Origin: Rhizomicrobium sp.
GTDB lineage: Bacteria > Pseudomonadota > Alphaproteobacteria > Micropepsales > Micropepsaceae
Direction of reading: 5' to 3'
NCBI GenBank assembly: GCA_031291635.1
Contig: JARLIR010000210.1
Span: 1 to 48,425 of the forward strand
Length of the DNA stretch: 48,425 bases
Positions 24,875 to 33,196 of this stretch are shown here, in pieces. The notes under the pieces are model-generated. The model was not told where the DNA came from. It searched no databases and saw only the letters and a list, made by a program, of their open reading frames with translations. Both the position numbers and the translations under genes were made by a program. Numbering within the stretch: position 1 is the first letter of the stretch; each line of letters starts with the position of its first letter.

Positions 24875-25642
24875 TTACGTCGCTTTACCGCTCGCCCGAT
24901 AAGCCCAGATACCGATGTATTCGCGCAAGGCGGTATCGGTCATATCGAAATTTCCGATCACATCCTCAAAGTGATAATGCAGCTTGGTCGTTGTGCGATA
25001 ATCGGTCGGCCAGGGCAGCATCGGCCAGCCCGCCTTCTTGGCGATGCGCATGGCGCGCGGCATATGAAAGGCTGATGTGGCCAGAACCCAGGTTTCACCC
25101 GGCTTGGGCCGCACCAATTGCTTGCTGAAGACGAAATTCTCCCAAGTGTTCCGGGACTTGCCCTCGAGTGTCAGCCGCGATGGTGAAAGCCCGAGCGCCA
25201 GGAGAATATTCTGTGCAGCGATGCTTTCGCTGATTGTCTGATCGTTGAGCTCGCCGGAGCCGCCGCTGAAGACGACTTTCGCCAGCGGATAGCGGCGTGC
25301 CAGAACATAGGCGGAGACCAACCGCGCCATGGCGCGATCCTGGCCATAGACATGGCGCGACTGCAGGACCGCGGTGTCGTTTCCGCCGCCCAGAATCAGT
25401 ATTCCATCGACAGGAGGCAGATCTACTGGTCGCGAATAACCATTCTCCAAGCCTTGCAGCATCCAATAGCCAAGAGGGCTACAGCCGAGAAGCAGCAAAA
25501 GCCCCGCAGTTGCAGCGCCGAGCCAACGCGCCGGTCGCACGTGATTGAGGAAGAGAAGAATCGCGGTGGCAAGCGCCAGCCACACAACCACGTGGCTAGG
25601 CTGGATGACGAACCACAGCACTTTCGACAGCAAGAAAAACAC
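24875..25642 (-). CDS. YdcF/SanA-like DUF218 membrane protein
   Basis: 255 residues. Two N-terminal membrane helices (VVVWLALATAILLFL; GAATAGLLLLLGC) precede a DUF218 domain: DGILILGGGNDTAVLQSR, KVVFSGGSG, LTLEGKSRNTWENFVFSKQL and VLATSAFHMPRAMRIAKKAG. The C-terminal EYIGIWAYR is typical. This is the ElyC/YdcF group linked to envelope carbohydrate or lipid-carrier metabolism in E. coli. The exact reaction is not established. It lies between pyrB and the MFS gene, all on the minus strand. Confidence 0.9.
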   Translation of the reverse strand: MFFLLSKVLWFVIQPSHVVVWLALATAILLFLNHVRPARWLGAATAGLLLLLGCSPLGYWMLQGLENGYSRPVDLPPVDGILILGGGNDTAVLQSRHVYGQDRAMARLVSAYVLARRYPLAKVVFSGGSGELNDQTISESIAAQNILLALGLSPSRLTLEGKSRNTWENFVFSKQLVRPKPGETWVLATSAFHMPRAMRIAKKAGWPMLPWPTDYRTTTKLHYHFEDVIGNFDMTDTALREYIGIWAYRASGKAT

Positions 25643-25663
25643 GATTTTCCCTCGTTTTGTCCC

Positions 25664-26974
25664 TTAAACCGGGCTCGGTTCTGCGGAAATCTCTTCGAGT
25701 GAGCGCCCAGCGGGTTCGGGCAGAGTGAGCAGGGCGATCATGGCAATCGGCATCGCGCTCATCAGCACCAGCACCGCCAACCCATGGGTATGGAACACAT
25801 TATATAAGGGACCTTCGAGGGCCAAACTGACTGCCCCGGCGAGGATCGCCGTCAAATAGCGCAGGCCCGAGACCGTGGCGCGATAGGCGGTCGGTACCAG
25901 CTCGGCGGAAAGCCCTGCGATCAAGGCATCGGCGATCAAAAATCCCATGAAAGCGGGGATCCAAGTCAGGGGCAGGTAGGGCAGGTGAAGTCCGCTATAA
26001 AAGGCGCCGAAGCCCACCATCGAAATCGTACAGCCCGCCACCGCCGTAATCCGCCGCCCGATGTGGTCGCTGAGCCGCCCCGCCAGAATATTGAATGCGA
26101 CAGCCAAAAGTCCGCCGGGAATGATCAGCAAGGTGGTTTGGTAGGGTTTGAAGCCGAATTCGGATTGTAGGTATTTCGGCCAAAGAAATTCCGCGGGCCA
26201 AACTGCAAAGCCGAACGCCGCTGCGGCAACCAGGATTCCGGTAAGCCTTCCGGGATATTCATGCGCCAATAACTTTGTCTGCTCGACGGCCGCGGCCACG
26301 CGCGACGACAATTTCGTCAAATGTTTTTCGCGCAGTTCGAAGCGCTGTGTCTCTGGCAATCTCCGCCGCATATACGCGATCAGGAAAAGCGGCAGCGAGC
26401 CGATGATGTAAAGGCTCCGCCAGCCATAAGGCAGAAAGGTCACTGCGGCAAAGCTCAGGGAGGCAAGGCCGCCGCCCAAATAATTCATGGCCGCCAAGGT
26501 GCCCGTGGACCAGCCGCGCGCCGCGGCCGCAACTTCCTCCGCGATCACCACGTAACACAGCATCTCTTCGGCATAACCGAACATCCGCGTCACGATCTGG
26601 CACCAGACAAACTGCGAATAATCTTGCGCAAATGCCGTAGCCAAGGTTCCGACCGCCTGACCAAAAATCGTGATCAGAAGCAGGCGGCGCCGTCCCACCA
26701 GATCAGCGGACCATGCCAGCGCCAACGCCCCTAGCGTTGCGAGACGAATAAATGACAGGGTGAGGGAGAGTTTGTCTTCGGGGATACCGAGGCTGGCTTG
26801 GATTTGTGGCGCGGCCAGACCGAACACATTCATATCGTAGCCAGCGAACAGCATGGCCACACCGACGAGGAGGAATACCCGCTCTTGGCGGACTGTCATG
26901 CCGCCGGGCGGGCGCAATCCGGGCGGCAACCAACGAACTTTTACGCGGCGGTCTTCCCCACCATCTTGGCTCAT
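25664..26974 (-). CDS. MFS transporter, sugar-porter-like
   Basis: 436 residues with 12 predicted helices and a central cytoplasmic loop ([18 protein letters not shown]). The MFS loop motif is visible as [12 protein letters not shown] after helix 2, and again in the second half as [10 protein letters not shown]. The PETQRF segment is typical of sugar and metabolite (MHS/SP) families. The substrate is unknown. The C-terminal [14 protein letters not shown] motif is like sugar porters. The start codon overlaps the ruvX stop by 4 bases. Confidence 0.92.
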   Translation of the reverse strand: MSQDGGEDRRVKVRWLPPGLRPPGGMTVRQERVFLLVGVAMLFAGYDMNVFGLAAPQIQASLGIPEDKLSLTLSFIRLATLGALALAWSADLVGRRRLLLITIFGQAVGTLATAFAQDYSQFVWCQIVTRMFGYAEEMLCYVVIAEEVAAAARGWSTGTLAAMNYLGGGLASLSFAAVTFLPYGWRSLYIIGSLPLFLIAYMRRRLPETQRFELREKHLTKLSSRVAAAVEQTKLLAHEYPGRLTGILVAAAAFGFAVWPAEFLWPKYLQSEFGFKPYQTTLLIIPGGLLAVAFNILAGRLSDHIGRRITAVAGCTISMVGFGAFYSGLHLPYLPLTWIPAFMGFLIADALIAGLSAELVPTAYRATVSGLRYLTAILAGAVSLALEGPLYNVFHTHGLAVLVLMSAMPIAMIALLTLPEPAGRSLEEISAEPSPV

Positions 26975-27444
26975 CTGCCCCCCAAATGCCGCAAGCGATC
27001 AAGCGCTCCCTGAAGGATATAGGCGGCAGCCATTTTGTCCACGACCTGGGCCCGGCGCCGGCGCGAGGCATCCGCGTCGAGGAGCGTGCGGGTGACGGCA
27101 GCCGTCGAGAGCCGCTCGTCGATCATCACTAAGGGGACGGGTGAGCGCGCCGCGAAGTTGCGGGCAAAAGCGCGGGCGGATTGGGCCGAGGGGCCGTCGC
27201 TGCCATCCATATTCAGGGGCAAGCCGACGATGATCCCGCCGACGCCTTGCTTGGCGATGATGGCGTCCAGCTTGGCGGCATCGGCGGAAAATTTTCCGCG
27301 CGCCAATGTTTCCATCGGCGTTGCCACCATTAGCAGCGTGTCCGAGAGGGCAAGTCCGATGGTTTTCTCACCCAGATCCAGCCCGAGAAGTCGGCTTCGG
27401 GGCGGCAGTTCTGCGGCGAGGGCAGTCAGATCTAGGATGGCCAT
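26971..27444 (-). CDS. ruvX: RuvX/YqgF Holliday-junction resolvase-like nuclease
   Basis: 157 residues. The RNase H-fold signature [16 protein letters not shown] contains the first catalytic Asp. The middle [20 protein letters not shown] and the C-terminal [15 protein letters not shown] with [14 protein letters not shown] complete the family pattern. In bacteria it helps process the 5' end of 16S rRNA and may act in recombination. It is the first gene of a minus-strand pair with the MFS gene and is divergent from the 27502 gene. Confidence 0.95.
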   Translation of the reverse strand: MAILDLTALAAELPPRSRLLGLDLGEKTIGLALSDTLLMVATPMETLARGKFSADAAKLDAIIAKQGVGGIIVGLPLNMDGSDGPSAQSARAFARNFAARSPVPLVMIDERLSTAAVTRTLLDADASRRRRAQVVDKMAAAYILQGALDRLRHLGGR

Positions 27445-27501
27445 GTGCTTGCGAGGTGGAAACGGTCAGACTAGCCTATCCTGCCTGGGGGCGACACGAA
27501 A

Positions 27502-27945
27502 ATGGCAAGCGAATCCGCGCAACGATTGGGCGGCATCCTGATGACCGATGAGCGCAGCGCCTCGGAGGCGGTGATGATCATGTGGCTGGCGGCGGGCGAC
27601 GATTCGGCCCTAGCCGCCGCTCTCGAACATCAAGTCATCATTGGCGCCATTCACATCTCGCGCGGCCTGCGCGGGCTCGAATTTGACGCTACCAGCGTGC
27701 CGGTTCTCGCCGCCCCGGGTGGTATTGCTATGGAAAGGCTGGCCGAGCTTCCCGACGGCACCCAAAGCGTATTGCGCCGTCTCAAAGCGCGCCTCAAGTC
27801 AGGTGAGGAAAACGCGGTCTCTGCCGTTATGGGGGATTTGGCCGATCATCTGGCCTTCTTCGTCTTCGAGAAGGGGGATCTGCCGATTGGCCCTGGCTGG
27901 ACCTTGGATTACGCGGGCCGGACTTACCCTTTAAGGCCGGTTTAG
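27502..27945 (+). CDS. Hypothetical protein
   Basis: 147 residues from ATG 27502, with GGGGCG about 9 bases upstream; ATG 27541 is an alternative. The sequence is mainly helical in its second half (RLKARLKSGEENAVSAVMGDLA) and ends in a beta-like GWTLDYAGRTYPLRPV. There are no cysteines, signal or membrane segments. I do not recognise it. It precedes the gatC operon by 138 bases on the same strand, and its codon use matches its neighbours. Confidence 0.65.
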   Translation: MASESAQRLGGILMTDERSASEAVMIMWLAAGDDSALAAALEHQVIIGAIHISRGLRGLEFDATSVPVLAAPGGIAMERLAELPDGTQSVLRRLKARLKSGEENAVSAVMGDLADHLAFFVFEKGDLPIGPGWTLDYAGRTYPLRPV

Positions 27946-28083
27946 CGCCGCGTAGGGCACAATTGTCGCGGCTTTGACGACAGGAATGCTGCCAAATGGT
28001 CAAGCGGCTTGCTTGGGCGTGCCCCCCTTGTTAGCAAGACCCCTGTAGCCCCGACCGCACGTATAGGGTCAAGGACCGAAGCC

Positions 28084-28371
28084 ATGTCCGTCGATAAAGA
28101 GACCGTCCGCCGTATCGCCCGCCTTGCCCGGCTGAAGCTGGAAGAGGAGCGCGTGGAGCCCATGATGGAGGAGTTGAACGGTATTCTCGCTTGGGTGGAG
28201 CAATTGAAGGAAGTGGACGTCGAAGGCGTCCCGCCCATGACCTCCGTGGTCGAGCAACGCCTCAAGATGCGCGACGATGTGGTGACTGAGACCGACCATG
28301 CCGACGCTTTGATGATCAATGCGCCTGGCGGCGAGGATCACTTCTTTGTCGTGCCGAAGGTGGTGGAGTAG
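28084..28371 (+). CDS. gatC: Asp-tRNA(Asn)/Glu-tRNA(Gln) amidotransferase subunit C
   Basis: 95 residues, the normal GatC size, beginning MSVDKETVRRIARLARLKLEE and containing LNGILAWVEQLKEVDVEGV and PMTSVVEQRLKMRDD. GatC clamps GatA to GatB in the transamidosome that makes Gln-tRNA(Gln) or Asn-tRNA(Asn). ATG 28084 was chosen; the longer frame to 28009 is not GatC-like. It heads the gatC-GNAT-gatA-ridA-gatB operon. Confidence 0.96.
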   Translation: MSVDKETVRRIARLARLKLEEERVEPMMEELNGILAWVEQLKEVDVEGVPPMTSVVEQRLKMRDDVVTETDHADALMINAPGGEDHFFVVPKVVE

Positions 28372-28374
28372 GGC

Positions 28375-28836
28375 GTGCTAGAGCCGATTACGATTGCCGC
28401 AGAAAGTCCTTTGCAGGACGAGGTACGGACCCTGATTGCGGCGCTCAACGACTATTTGTTTTCCCTGACCCCGCCCGAGCACTGTTTTCATATGACCGTC
28501 GAAGAAATGGCGAGACCAGATACGACCGTGTTCATCGCCCGCGAGGCTGGCAAAGCCGTGGGCTGTGGCGCCTTGCGCCGCCATGAGGGCGGCATCGGTG
28601 AGGTCAAGCGCATGTACACCCAGCCGGACCGCCAAGGACGCGGCATCGGCGGGAAGATCGTGGACGAGATCGAAGCGCTCGCCCGCAAAGAAGGATTTAC
28701 GCGTCTGGTGCTGGAGACGGGCGACCGTCATCCCGCCGCTTGGCGTGTTTATGAGCGGGCGGGCTTTAAACGCTGCGGCGCGCTTCTCGATTATCCGGAC
28801 ACATCCTGGTCCGTGTTTTACGCAAAAGAACTTTGA
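28375..28836 (+). CDS. GNAT-family N-acetyltransferase
   Basis: 153 residues from GTG 28375, three bases after the gatC stop. The acetyl-CoA loop is in PDRQGRGIGGKIVDEIEA (Q/RxxGxG), followed by a VLETGDRHPAAWRVYERAGF segment typical of GNATs that act on small molecules or protein N-termini. The substrate is unknown. Its insertion between gatC and gatA, with 9 bases to gatA, means it is co-translated with the amidotransferase. Confidence 0.92.
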   Translation: MLEPITIAAESPLQDEVRTLIAALNDYLFSLTPPEHCFHMTVEEMARPDTTVFIAREAGKAVGCGALRRHEGGIGEVKRMYTQPDRQGRGIGGKIVDEIEALARKEGFTRLVLETGDRHPAAWRVYERAGFKRCGALLDYPDTSWSVFYAKEL

Positions 28837-28845
28837 GAGGACGCC

Positions 28846-30327
28846 ATGAGCGATCTCACGGAATTTACTCTGGCCGAGGCCCGCGATGCGGTCGCCACCA
28901 AAAAAGTCTCCTCTAAGGAGCTGACGCAAGGCTTTGTCACAGCCATCGAGGAGGCGCGCGCCCTCAACGCCTTCATCACCGAGACGCCAGAAATCGCCTT
29001 GAAGATGGCGGATGCCTCTGACGCGCGCATCGCGGCGGGTACGGCGCGGCCATTGGAAGGTCTGCCGCTTGGCATCAAGGATCTTTATTGCACCAAGGGC
29101 GTTCGCACGACGGCGGGCAGCAAAATCCTCGAGAACTACGTGCCGCAATACGAAAGCACCGTGTCGCAAAATTTGTGGGACAACGGCGCGGTGATGCTGG
29201 GCAAGCTGAATCTTGACGAATTCGCCATGGGCTCTTCGAACGAGACCAGCGCTTACGGCAATTGCATCAGCCCCTGGCGCGCCAAAGGCTCCACCACAGC
29301 ATTGGTCCCGGGCGGTTCTTCGGGCGGTTCGTCCGCGGCCGTCGCCGCACGGCTTTGCTTAGGCGCCACGGCCACTGATACCGGCGGCTCGATCCGCACC
29401 CCTGCTGCTGTCACCGGAACCACGGGCATCAAGCCGACTTATGGGCGTTGCTCGCGCTGGGGCATCGTCGCCTTTGCCTCCTCGCTCGATCAGGCCGGTC
29501 CCATCGCCAAGACGGTGCGCGACACCGCCATTCTGCTCAAAGCCATGGCGAGCGTGGACGATAAGGATTCTACCAGCGTCAACCTGCCGGTTCCCGATTA
29601 CGAGGCTGGCATCGAAGGCGGCGTGAAGGGCCTACGCATCGGCATCCCTAAGGAATATCGCGTCGAGGGTACCGACCCTGAAATCGCTGCGGTATGGGAA
29701 AAGGGCGCCGAATGGCTGAAAGCCCAGGGCGCGGAAATCGTCGAAGTCTCCCTGCCGCACACCAAATACGCGCTGCCCACTTATTATATCGTGGCGCCCG
29801 CTGAGGCCTCCTCAAACCTGGCGCGCTATGACGGCGTGCGCTTCGGCCACCGCGCCGCGAACCCCAAGGATCTGATCGACCTCTATGAGCGCAGCCGCGC
29901 CGAAGGTTTCGGAGCGGAGGTGCGCCGCCGCATCCTGATCGGCACTTATGTGCTCTCTGCGGGCTACTACGATGCCTATTACCTGCGCGCTCAAAAGCTG
30001 CGCACCTTGATCAAGCGGGATTTCGAGGAGGCCTATAAGCAGTGCGATATGCTGCTGACGCCCGCCACCCCGAGCCCAGCCTTCGCCATTGGTGAGAAAA
30101 TCGCCGATCCGGTTACCATGTATCTCTATGACGTTTTCACGGTGACGGTGAATCTCGCCGGTCTTCCGGCCCTGGTCGTGCCGGCGGGTCTGAACACAGC
30201 GGGCTTGCCGCTTGGGCTGCAGCTGATCGGCAAGGCCTTCGACGAAGCAACCCTGTTTCGGGCCGGCCGGGCGCTCGAAATCGCCGCCGACCTCAAAGCG
30301 AAACCGCAGAATTGGTGGAGAGCCTGA
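28846..30327 (+). CDS. gatA: Asp-tRNA(Asn)/Glu-tRNA(Gln) amidotransferase subunit A
   Basis: 493 residues with the amidase signature. The catalytic lysine is in [14 protein letters not shown], and the serine-rich loop [18 protein letters not shown] holds the cis-Ser and nucleophile region. [20 protein letters not shown] and SSLDQAGP are GatA-typical. GatA releases ammonia from glutamine for transfer to the misacylated tRNA. ATG 28846 has GAGAGGA upstream. Its TGA overlaps the ridA ATG by one base. Confidence 0.97.
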   Translation: MSDLTEFTLAEARDAVATKKVSSKELTQGFVTAIEEARALNAFITETPEIALKMADASDARIAAGTARPLEGLPLGIKDLYCTKGVRTTAGSKILENYVPQYESTVSQNLWDNGAVMLGKLNLDEFAMGSSNETSAYGNCISPWRAKGSTTALVPGGSSGGSSAAVAARLCLGATATDTGGSIRTPAAVTGTTGIKPTYGRCSRWGIVAFASSLDQAGPIAKTVRDTAILLKAMASVDDKDSTSVNLPVPDYEAGIEGGVKGLRIGIPKEYRVEGTDPEIAAVWEKGAEWLKAQGAEIVEVSLPHTKYALPTYYIVAPAEASSNLARYDGVRFGHRAANPKDLIDLYERSRAEGFGAEVRRRILIGTYVLSAGYYDAYYLRAQKLRTLIKRDFEEAYKQCDMLLTPATPSPAFAIGEKIADPVTMYLYDVFTVTVNLAGLPALVVPAGLNTAGLPLGLQLIGKAFDEATLFRAGRALEIAADLKAKPQNWWRA

Positions 30328-30719
30328 TGCGCAAACTGATCACTTCGGGCAGCAAGTTCGAACCGATCCTCGGCTTTTCCCGCGCCGTGCGCGTGGGCAA
30401 TCACATCTCAGTCAGTGGCACGGCCGCCAATGGGCCGGATGGCACCGTCGGCATTGGTGACGCTGGCGCCCAGGCGCGGCAAATCTTCAAGACCGTTGCG
30501 GGCGCTCTGGCCGATGCTGGAGCCAGCCTCGACGATGTGGTGCGCACCCGCATCATGCTGCGCAACATCGAAGACTGGAAAGCGGTCGGCGACGTCCATG
30601 GTGAAGTCTTTGCCAAGGCCCGTCCCGCCACCTGCTTTGTCGAAGTCAGCCGCTTCATCGACCCCGAATGGCTGGTCGAAATCGAAGTGGATGCCATTGT
30701 TGAAGGCGACACCCCATGA
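30327..30719 (+). CDS. RidA/YjgF-family protein
   Basis: 130 residues. RidA proteins hydrolyse reactive enamine/imine intermediates from PLP enzymes. Family marks include [16 protein letters not shown], the [17 protein letters not shown] segment with the conserved Arg, and the C-terminal [11 protein letters not shown] plus VEIEVDAIV with the Glu. ATG 30327 overlaps the gatA stop by one base (TGATG), and its stop overlaps gatB by 4 bases, so it is embedded between gatA and gatB. Subgroup and activity are not decided by sequence. Confidence 0.93.
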   Translation: MRKLITSGSKFEPILGFSRAVRVGNHISVSGTAANGPDGTVGIGDAGAQARQIFKTVAGALADAGASLDDVVRTRIMLRNIEDWKAVGDVHGEVFAKARPATCFVEVSRFIDPEWLVEIEVDAIVEGDTP

Positions 30720-32194
30720 GTACCGAGGCGAAAAGCAAACTGATCCAGGGCTCCACGGGTGCTTGGGAAGTGGTAATCGGGCTTGAGGTTCACTGCCAGG
30801 TTCTCTCTAAGGCCAAGCTCTTCTCCGGTGCCTCCACGGAATTTGGCGCCGATCCCAACAGTCAGGTCTCATTTGTGGATGCGGCGATGCCCGGTATGTT
30901 GCCGGTGATCAACAAATTCTGCGTCGAGCAGGCGGTGCGCACCGGCCTCGGCCTCAAGGCGCAGATAAATCTTACAAGTGTTTTTGATCGCAAAAACTAT
31001 TTCTACGCCGACCTTCCCGCTGGTTATCAGATTTCCCAGTTCAAGAACCCCATCGTGGGTGAAGGGGAGGTCCTGGTCGATCTTCCCGGCGGCGAGGTGG
31101 CGCGCGTCGGTATCGAACGTCTGCATTTGGAGCAGGATGCGGGCAAATCGATCCACGATCAGCACCCCGACAGCTCTTTCGTAGACCTCAACCGCGCTGG
31201 CATCGCCCTGATGGAGATCGTGTCACGTCCCGACATGCGCTCCTCGGAAGAGGCCGCGGCCTATCTGAAGAAGCTGCGCGCTATTGTTCGCTATCTCGGC
31301 ACTTGCGACGGCAATATGGAGGAGGGCTCCATGCGCGCCGACGTCAATGTGTCGGTGCGAAAACCCGGCGATCCGCTCAATACACGCTGTGAAATCAAGA
31401 ACATGAACTCGATGCGCTTCATCGTGCAGGCGATCGAATACGAAGCCCGCCGTCAGATCGACGTGTTGGAATCCGGTGGCCGCATCAAGCAGGAAACCCT
31501 GCTGTTCGATACCAAGCTTTGCGAAACGCGCCCCATGCGTTCCAAAGAAGAGGCGCACGACTACCGCTACTTCCCCGATCCCGATCTTCTGCCGCTCTCT
31601 TTCGAGCAGGCTTGGGTTGATGAGATCGCCGCCTCACTGCCGGAACTGCCCGACGCCAAGAAGGCTCGCTTTACCGCGATGGGGCTTTCGATCTACGACG
31701 CCCTCGTGCTCGTCGCCGAAAAAGAGACAGCCGACTATTTCGAAGCGATGTTGGCGGAAGGCGTGGATGCCAAGGCCGCCGCTAACTGGTTGAACAACGA
31801 GTATTTTGGCCGTCTGAACAAGGCCGGGCTGGCGCTCAGTGCGGGACCGGTGTCGGCGCATGCCAACAGCGAGATCATCAAGATGGTGTCCGAGAACATC
31901 ATTTCGGGAAAAATTGCCAAGGATGTTCTCGACATTCTTTGGGTTGAAGGCGGCGATCCGCGCAGCATCGTCGAGAGCCGTGGCCTCAAGCAGGTTACCG
32001 ATACGTCCGCGATCGAGAAGGCGGTCGATGCGGTGATGGCGGCGAACCCCGACAAGGTTGAAGCGGCGAAAGCAAAACCCACGCTCGCTGGTTGGTTCGT
32101 CGGTCAGGTGATGAAAGCGACGGGCGGAAAAGCCAATCCGGCCACCGTCAACGCGCTCGTAAAGGCCCGACTCGGAATCGCCGAAGAGGGGTGA
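30716..32194 (+). CDS. gatB: Asp-tRNA(Asn)/Glu-tRNA(Gln) amidotransferase subunit B
   Basis: 492 residues. GatB binds and phosphorylates the acyl-tRNA and receives ammonia from GatA. The N-terminal [20 protein letters not shown], the [16 protein letters not shown] block, [24 protein letters not shown] and [14 protein letters not shown] are diagnostic. The C-terminal tail ([20 protein letters not shown]) is the tRNA-binding YqeY-like domain. It ends the operon. Confidence 0.97.
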   Translation: MSTEAKSKLIQGSTGAWEVVIGLEVHCQVLSKAKLFSGASTEFGADPNSQVSFVDAAMPGMLPVINKFCVEQAVRTGLGLKAQINLTSVFDRKNYFYADLPAGYQISQFKNPIVGEGEVLVDLPGGEVARVGIERLHLEQDAGKSIHDQHPDSSFVDLNRAGIALMEIVSRPDMRSSEEAAAYLKKLRAIVRYLGTCDGNMEEGSMRADVNVSVRKPGDPLNTRCEIKNMNSMRFIVQAIEYEARRQIDVLESGGRIKQETLLFDTKLCETRPMRSKEEAHDYRYFPDPDLLPLSFEQAWVDEIAASLPELPDAKKARFTAMGLSIYDALVLVAEKETADYFEAMLAEGVDAKAAANWLNNEYFGRLNKAGLALSAGPVSAHANSEIIKMVSENIISGKIAKDVLDILWVEGGDPRSIVESRGLKQVTDTSAIEKAVDAVMAANPDKVEAAKAKPTLAGWFVGQVMKATGGKANPATVNALVKARLGIAEEG

Positions 32195-32340
32195 TTCGTA
32201 CATCGCAAAGCCGGGCGGGGCGTCAAGCGGGATTTGGCGAGTATTTGGTCCGTGCGCGGATGAAGTGCATTTAATCTCGGTAAATTCGGGCTTTTTTGTA
32301 TTTTGCCCTTTGCGGCCTTTTGGCGTTCCAGGGGGTAGTA

Positions 32341-32369
32341 TTGCATTATTCATCTCAACCCACTCTTAT
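32341..32369 (+). promoter_or_regulatory. Candidate promoter of the lysine-rich mini-gene
   Basis: TTGCAT (32341-32346) and TCTTAT (32364-32369) are separated by 17 bases. A start near 32376 would leave a leader of about 59 bases before the mini-gene ATG. It is close to, not identical to, the sigma-70 consensus. Confidence 0.4.
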
Positions 32370-32434
32370 TGCTTGCGTTTTGGGGGCGGCTTGAGTCGCC
32401 TACCCCGGACAACACGCAAAACGGAGTCACTTTC

Positions 32435-32524
32435 ATGCCAAAAGTTGCCAAGAAGAAAGTTGCCAAGAAAGCCGTGAAGAAGGTCGTGAAGAAGAAAGTC
32501 GCGAAGAAGAAAGCGAAGAAATAA
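32435..32524 (+). CDS. Lysine-rich 29-residue mini-protein (H1-tail-like)
   Basis: A short ORF from ATG 32435 to TAA 32522-32524 encodes 29 residues made almost only of Lys, Val and Ala: 16 Lys, starting MPKVAKKKVAKKAVKK. The ribosome binding site GGAG lies about 10 bases upstream, and a candidate promoter precedes it. It resembles the KKAVKK-type tail of TopA in this same window and the C-terminal tails of bacterial H1-like proteins, so it probably binds nucleic acids (inference). Because it is only 29 residues, a pseudogene remnant of a longer tail protein is possible, but start, RBS and stop are intact. Confidence 0.55.
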   Translation: MPKVAKKKVAKKAVKKVVKKKVAKKKAKK

Positions 32525-32920
32525 GTCTTCTTCCGTTTTTCACCGCGTCACCAACGCGGTTGTCAGCGGTTGCTCCTCTCGGGAGAAACCGATGAGACAA
32601 GGCAAAGACCGTGGCAGCTCTCCGGCACTAAGGCGCCCAAGAGTTGTCACGGTCCGCCCGTTTCTGGGGTTGAGCGAACGGCCAGCAGCGAATAGCGAAT
32701 AGGGTTTTCGGCCCCCGCATTCCCGCCCGAATTTCTCGTTCTTCCTCCGATTTCTCCTCAATTCGCTCGTGGCTATTCGCCCTTCGCAGCCATTAACCCT
32801 TTCAAAAATCAAGCTTTCCAGGCGTTAACCGCGTCTTAGGCTCTGGCGCAGACGATCTTCTCCTGCGTGTAGCGAGAAGCGCTGCGCGGTACGGGCAATC
32901 TTTTGGGGGTTTTTACGGCG
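32525..32920. other. Gene-free stretch with RNA hairpins and CGAATAG repeats
   Basis: No credible ORF is found; a minus-strand frame at 32540-32812 is arginine-rich and lacks support. The first part (32542-32654) holds three successive stem-loops. The middle (32688-32702) has the direct repeat CGAATAGCGAATAG with an inverted CTATTCG at 32773-32779. The last part is the leader of the Sel1-like gene. Confidence 0.6.
32542..32654 (+). ncRNA. Candidate structured RNA downstream of the mini-gene
   Basis: Three hairpins follow one another: 32542-32548/32554-32560 (perfect 7 bp), a CGGTT/AACCG stem with inner CTCC/GGAG (about 32567-32591), and 32607-32621/32640-32654 (15 bp including two G-U pairs). 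The G-U pairs hold only on the plus strand. It may be a 3' untranslated region or an independent small RNA; no clear T-tract terminator follows. I matched it to no known family. Confidence 0.35.
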
Positions 32921-33193
32921 ATGGCATGTTTGGATGTCGACTCGCTTAGCCAGTTCGAAACAGAAGCCAAGACGGGGCGCGGCGACGCGCTTTACAATCT
33001 GGGTCTTGCTTATTCGACCGGCCAAGGCGTGGGCGTAGATTTCGTAGCAGCGCACAAGTGGTTCAATCTCGCGGCTATGCGTGGGGTGGACGAGGCCAAA
33101 AGCTGGCGCGCCCAGCTTGCCCGCGAAATGCTTCCGGGGCAGATCGCCGAAGCCCAGCGTCTGGCCCGCGAATGGCTGTCGATGTTCCGTTGA
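32921..33193 (+). CDS. Sel1-like repeat protein
   Basis: 90 residues from ATG 32921. The segment GDALYNLGLAYSTGQGVGVDFVAAHKWFNLAAMRG is one complete Sel1 repeat (A-x2-LG-x2-Y-x2-G-x-GV-x-D-x2-A-x2-W). A following helix (EAQRLAREWLSMF) caps it. Sel1 proteins act as protein-protein scaffolds, often in the envelope, but this one has no signal peptide. It converges on slt, with stops 3 bases apart. Confidence 0.85.
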   Translation: MACLDVDSLSQFETEAKTGRGDALYNLGLAYSTGQGVGVDFVAAHKWFNLAAMRGVDEAKSWRAQLAREMLPGQIAEAQRLAREWLSMFR

Positions 33194-33196
33194 GTG

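Noticed and set aside
32540..32812. 90-residue minus-strand ORF in the gene-free stretch
   Set aside because: It is arginine-rich, without ribosome binding site or family features, and overlaps the RNA hairpins.
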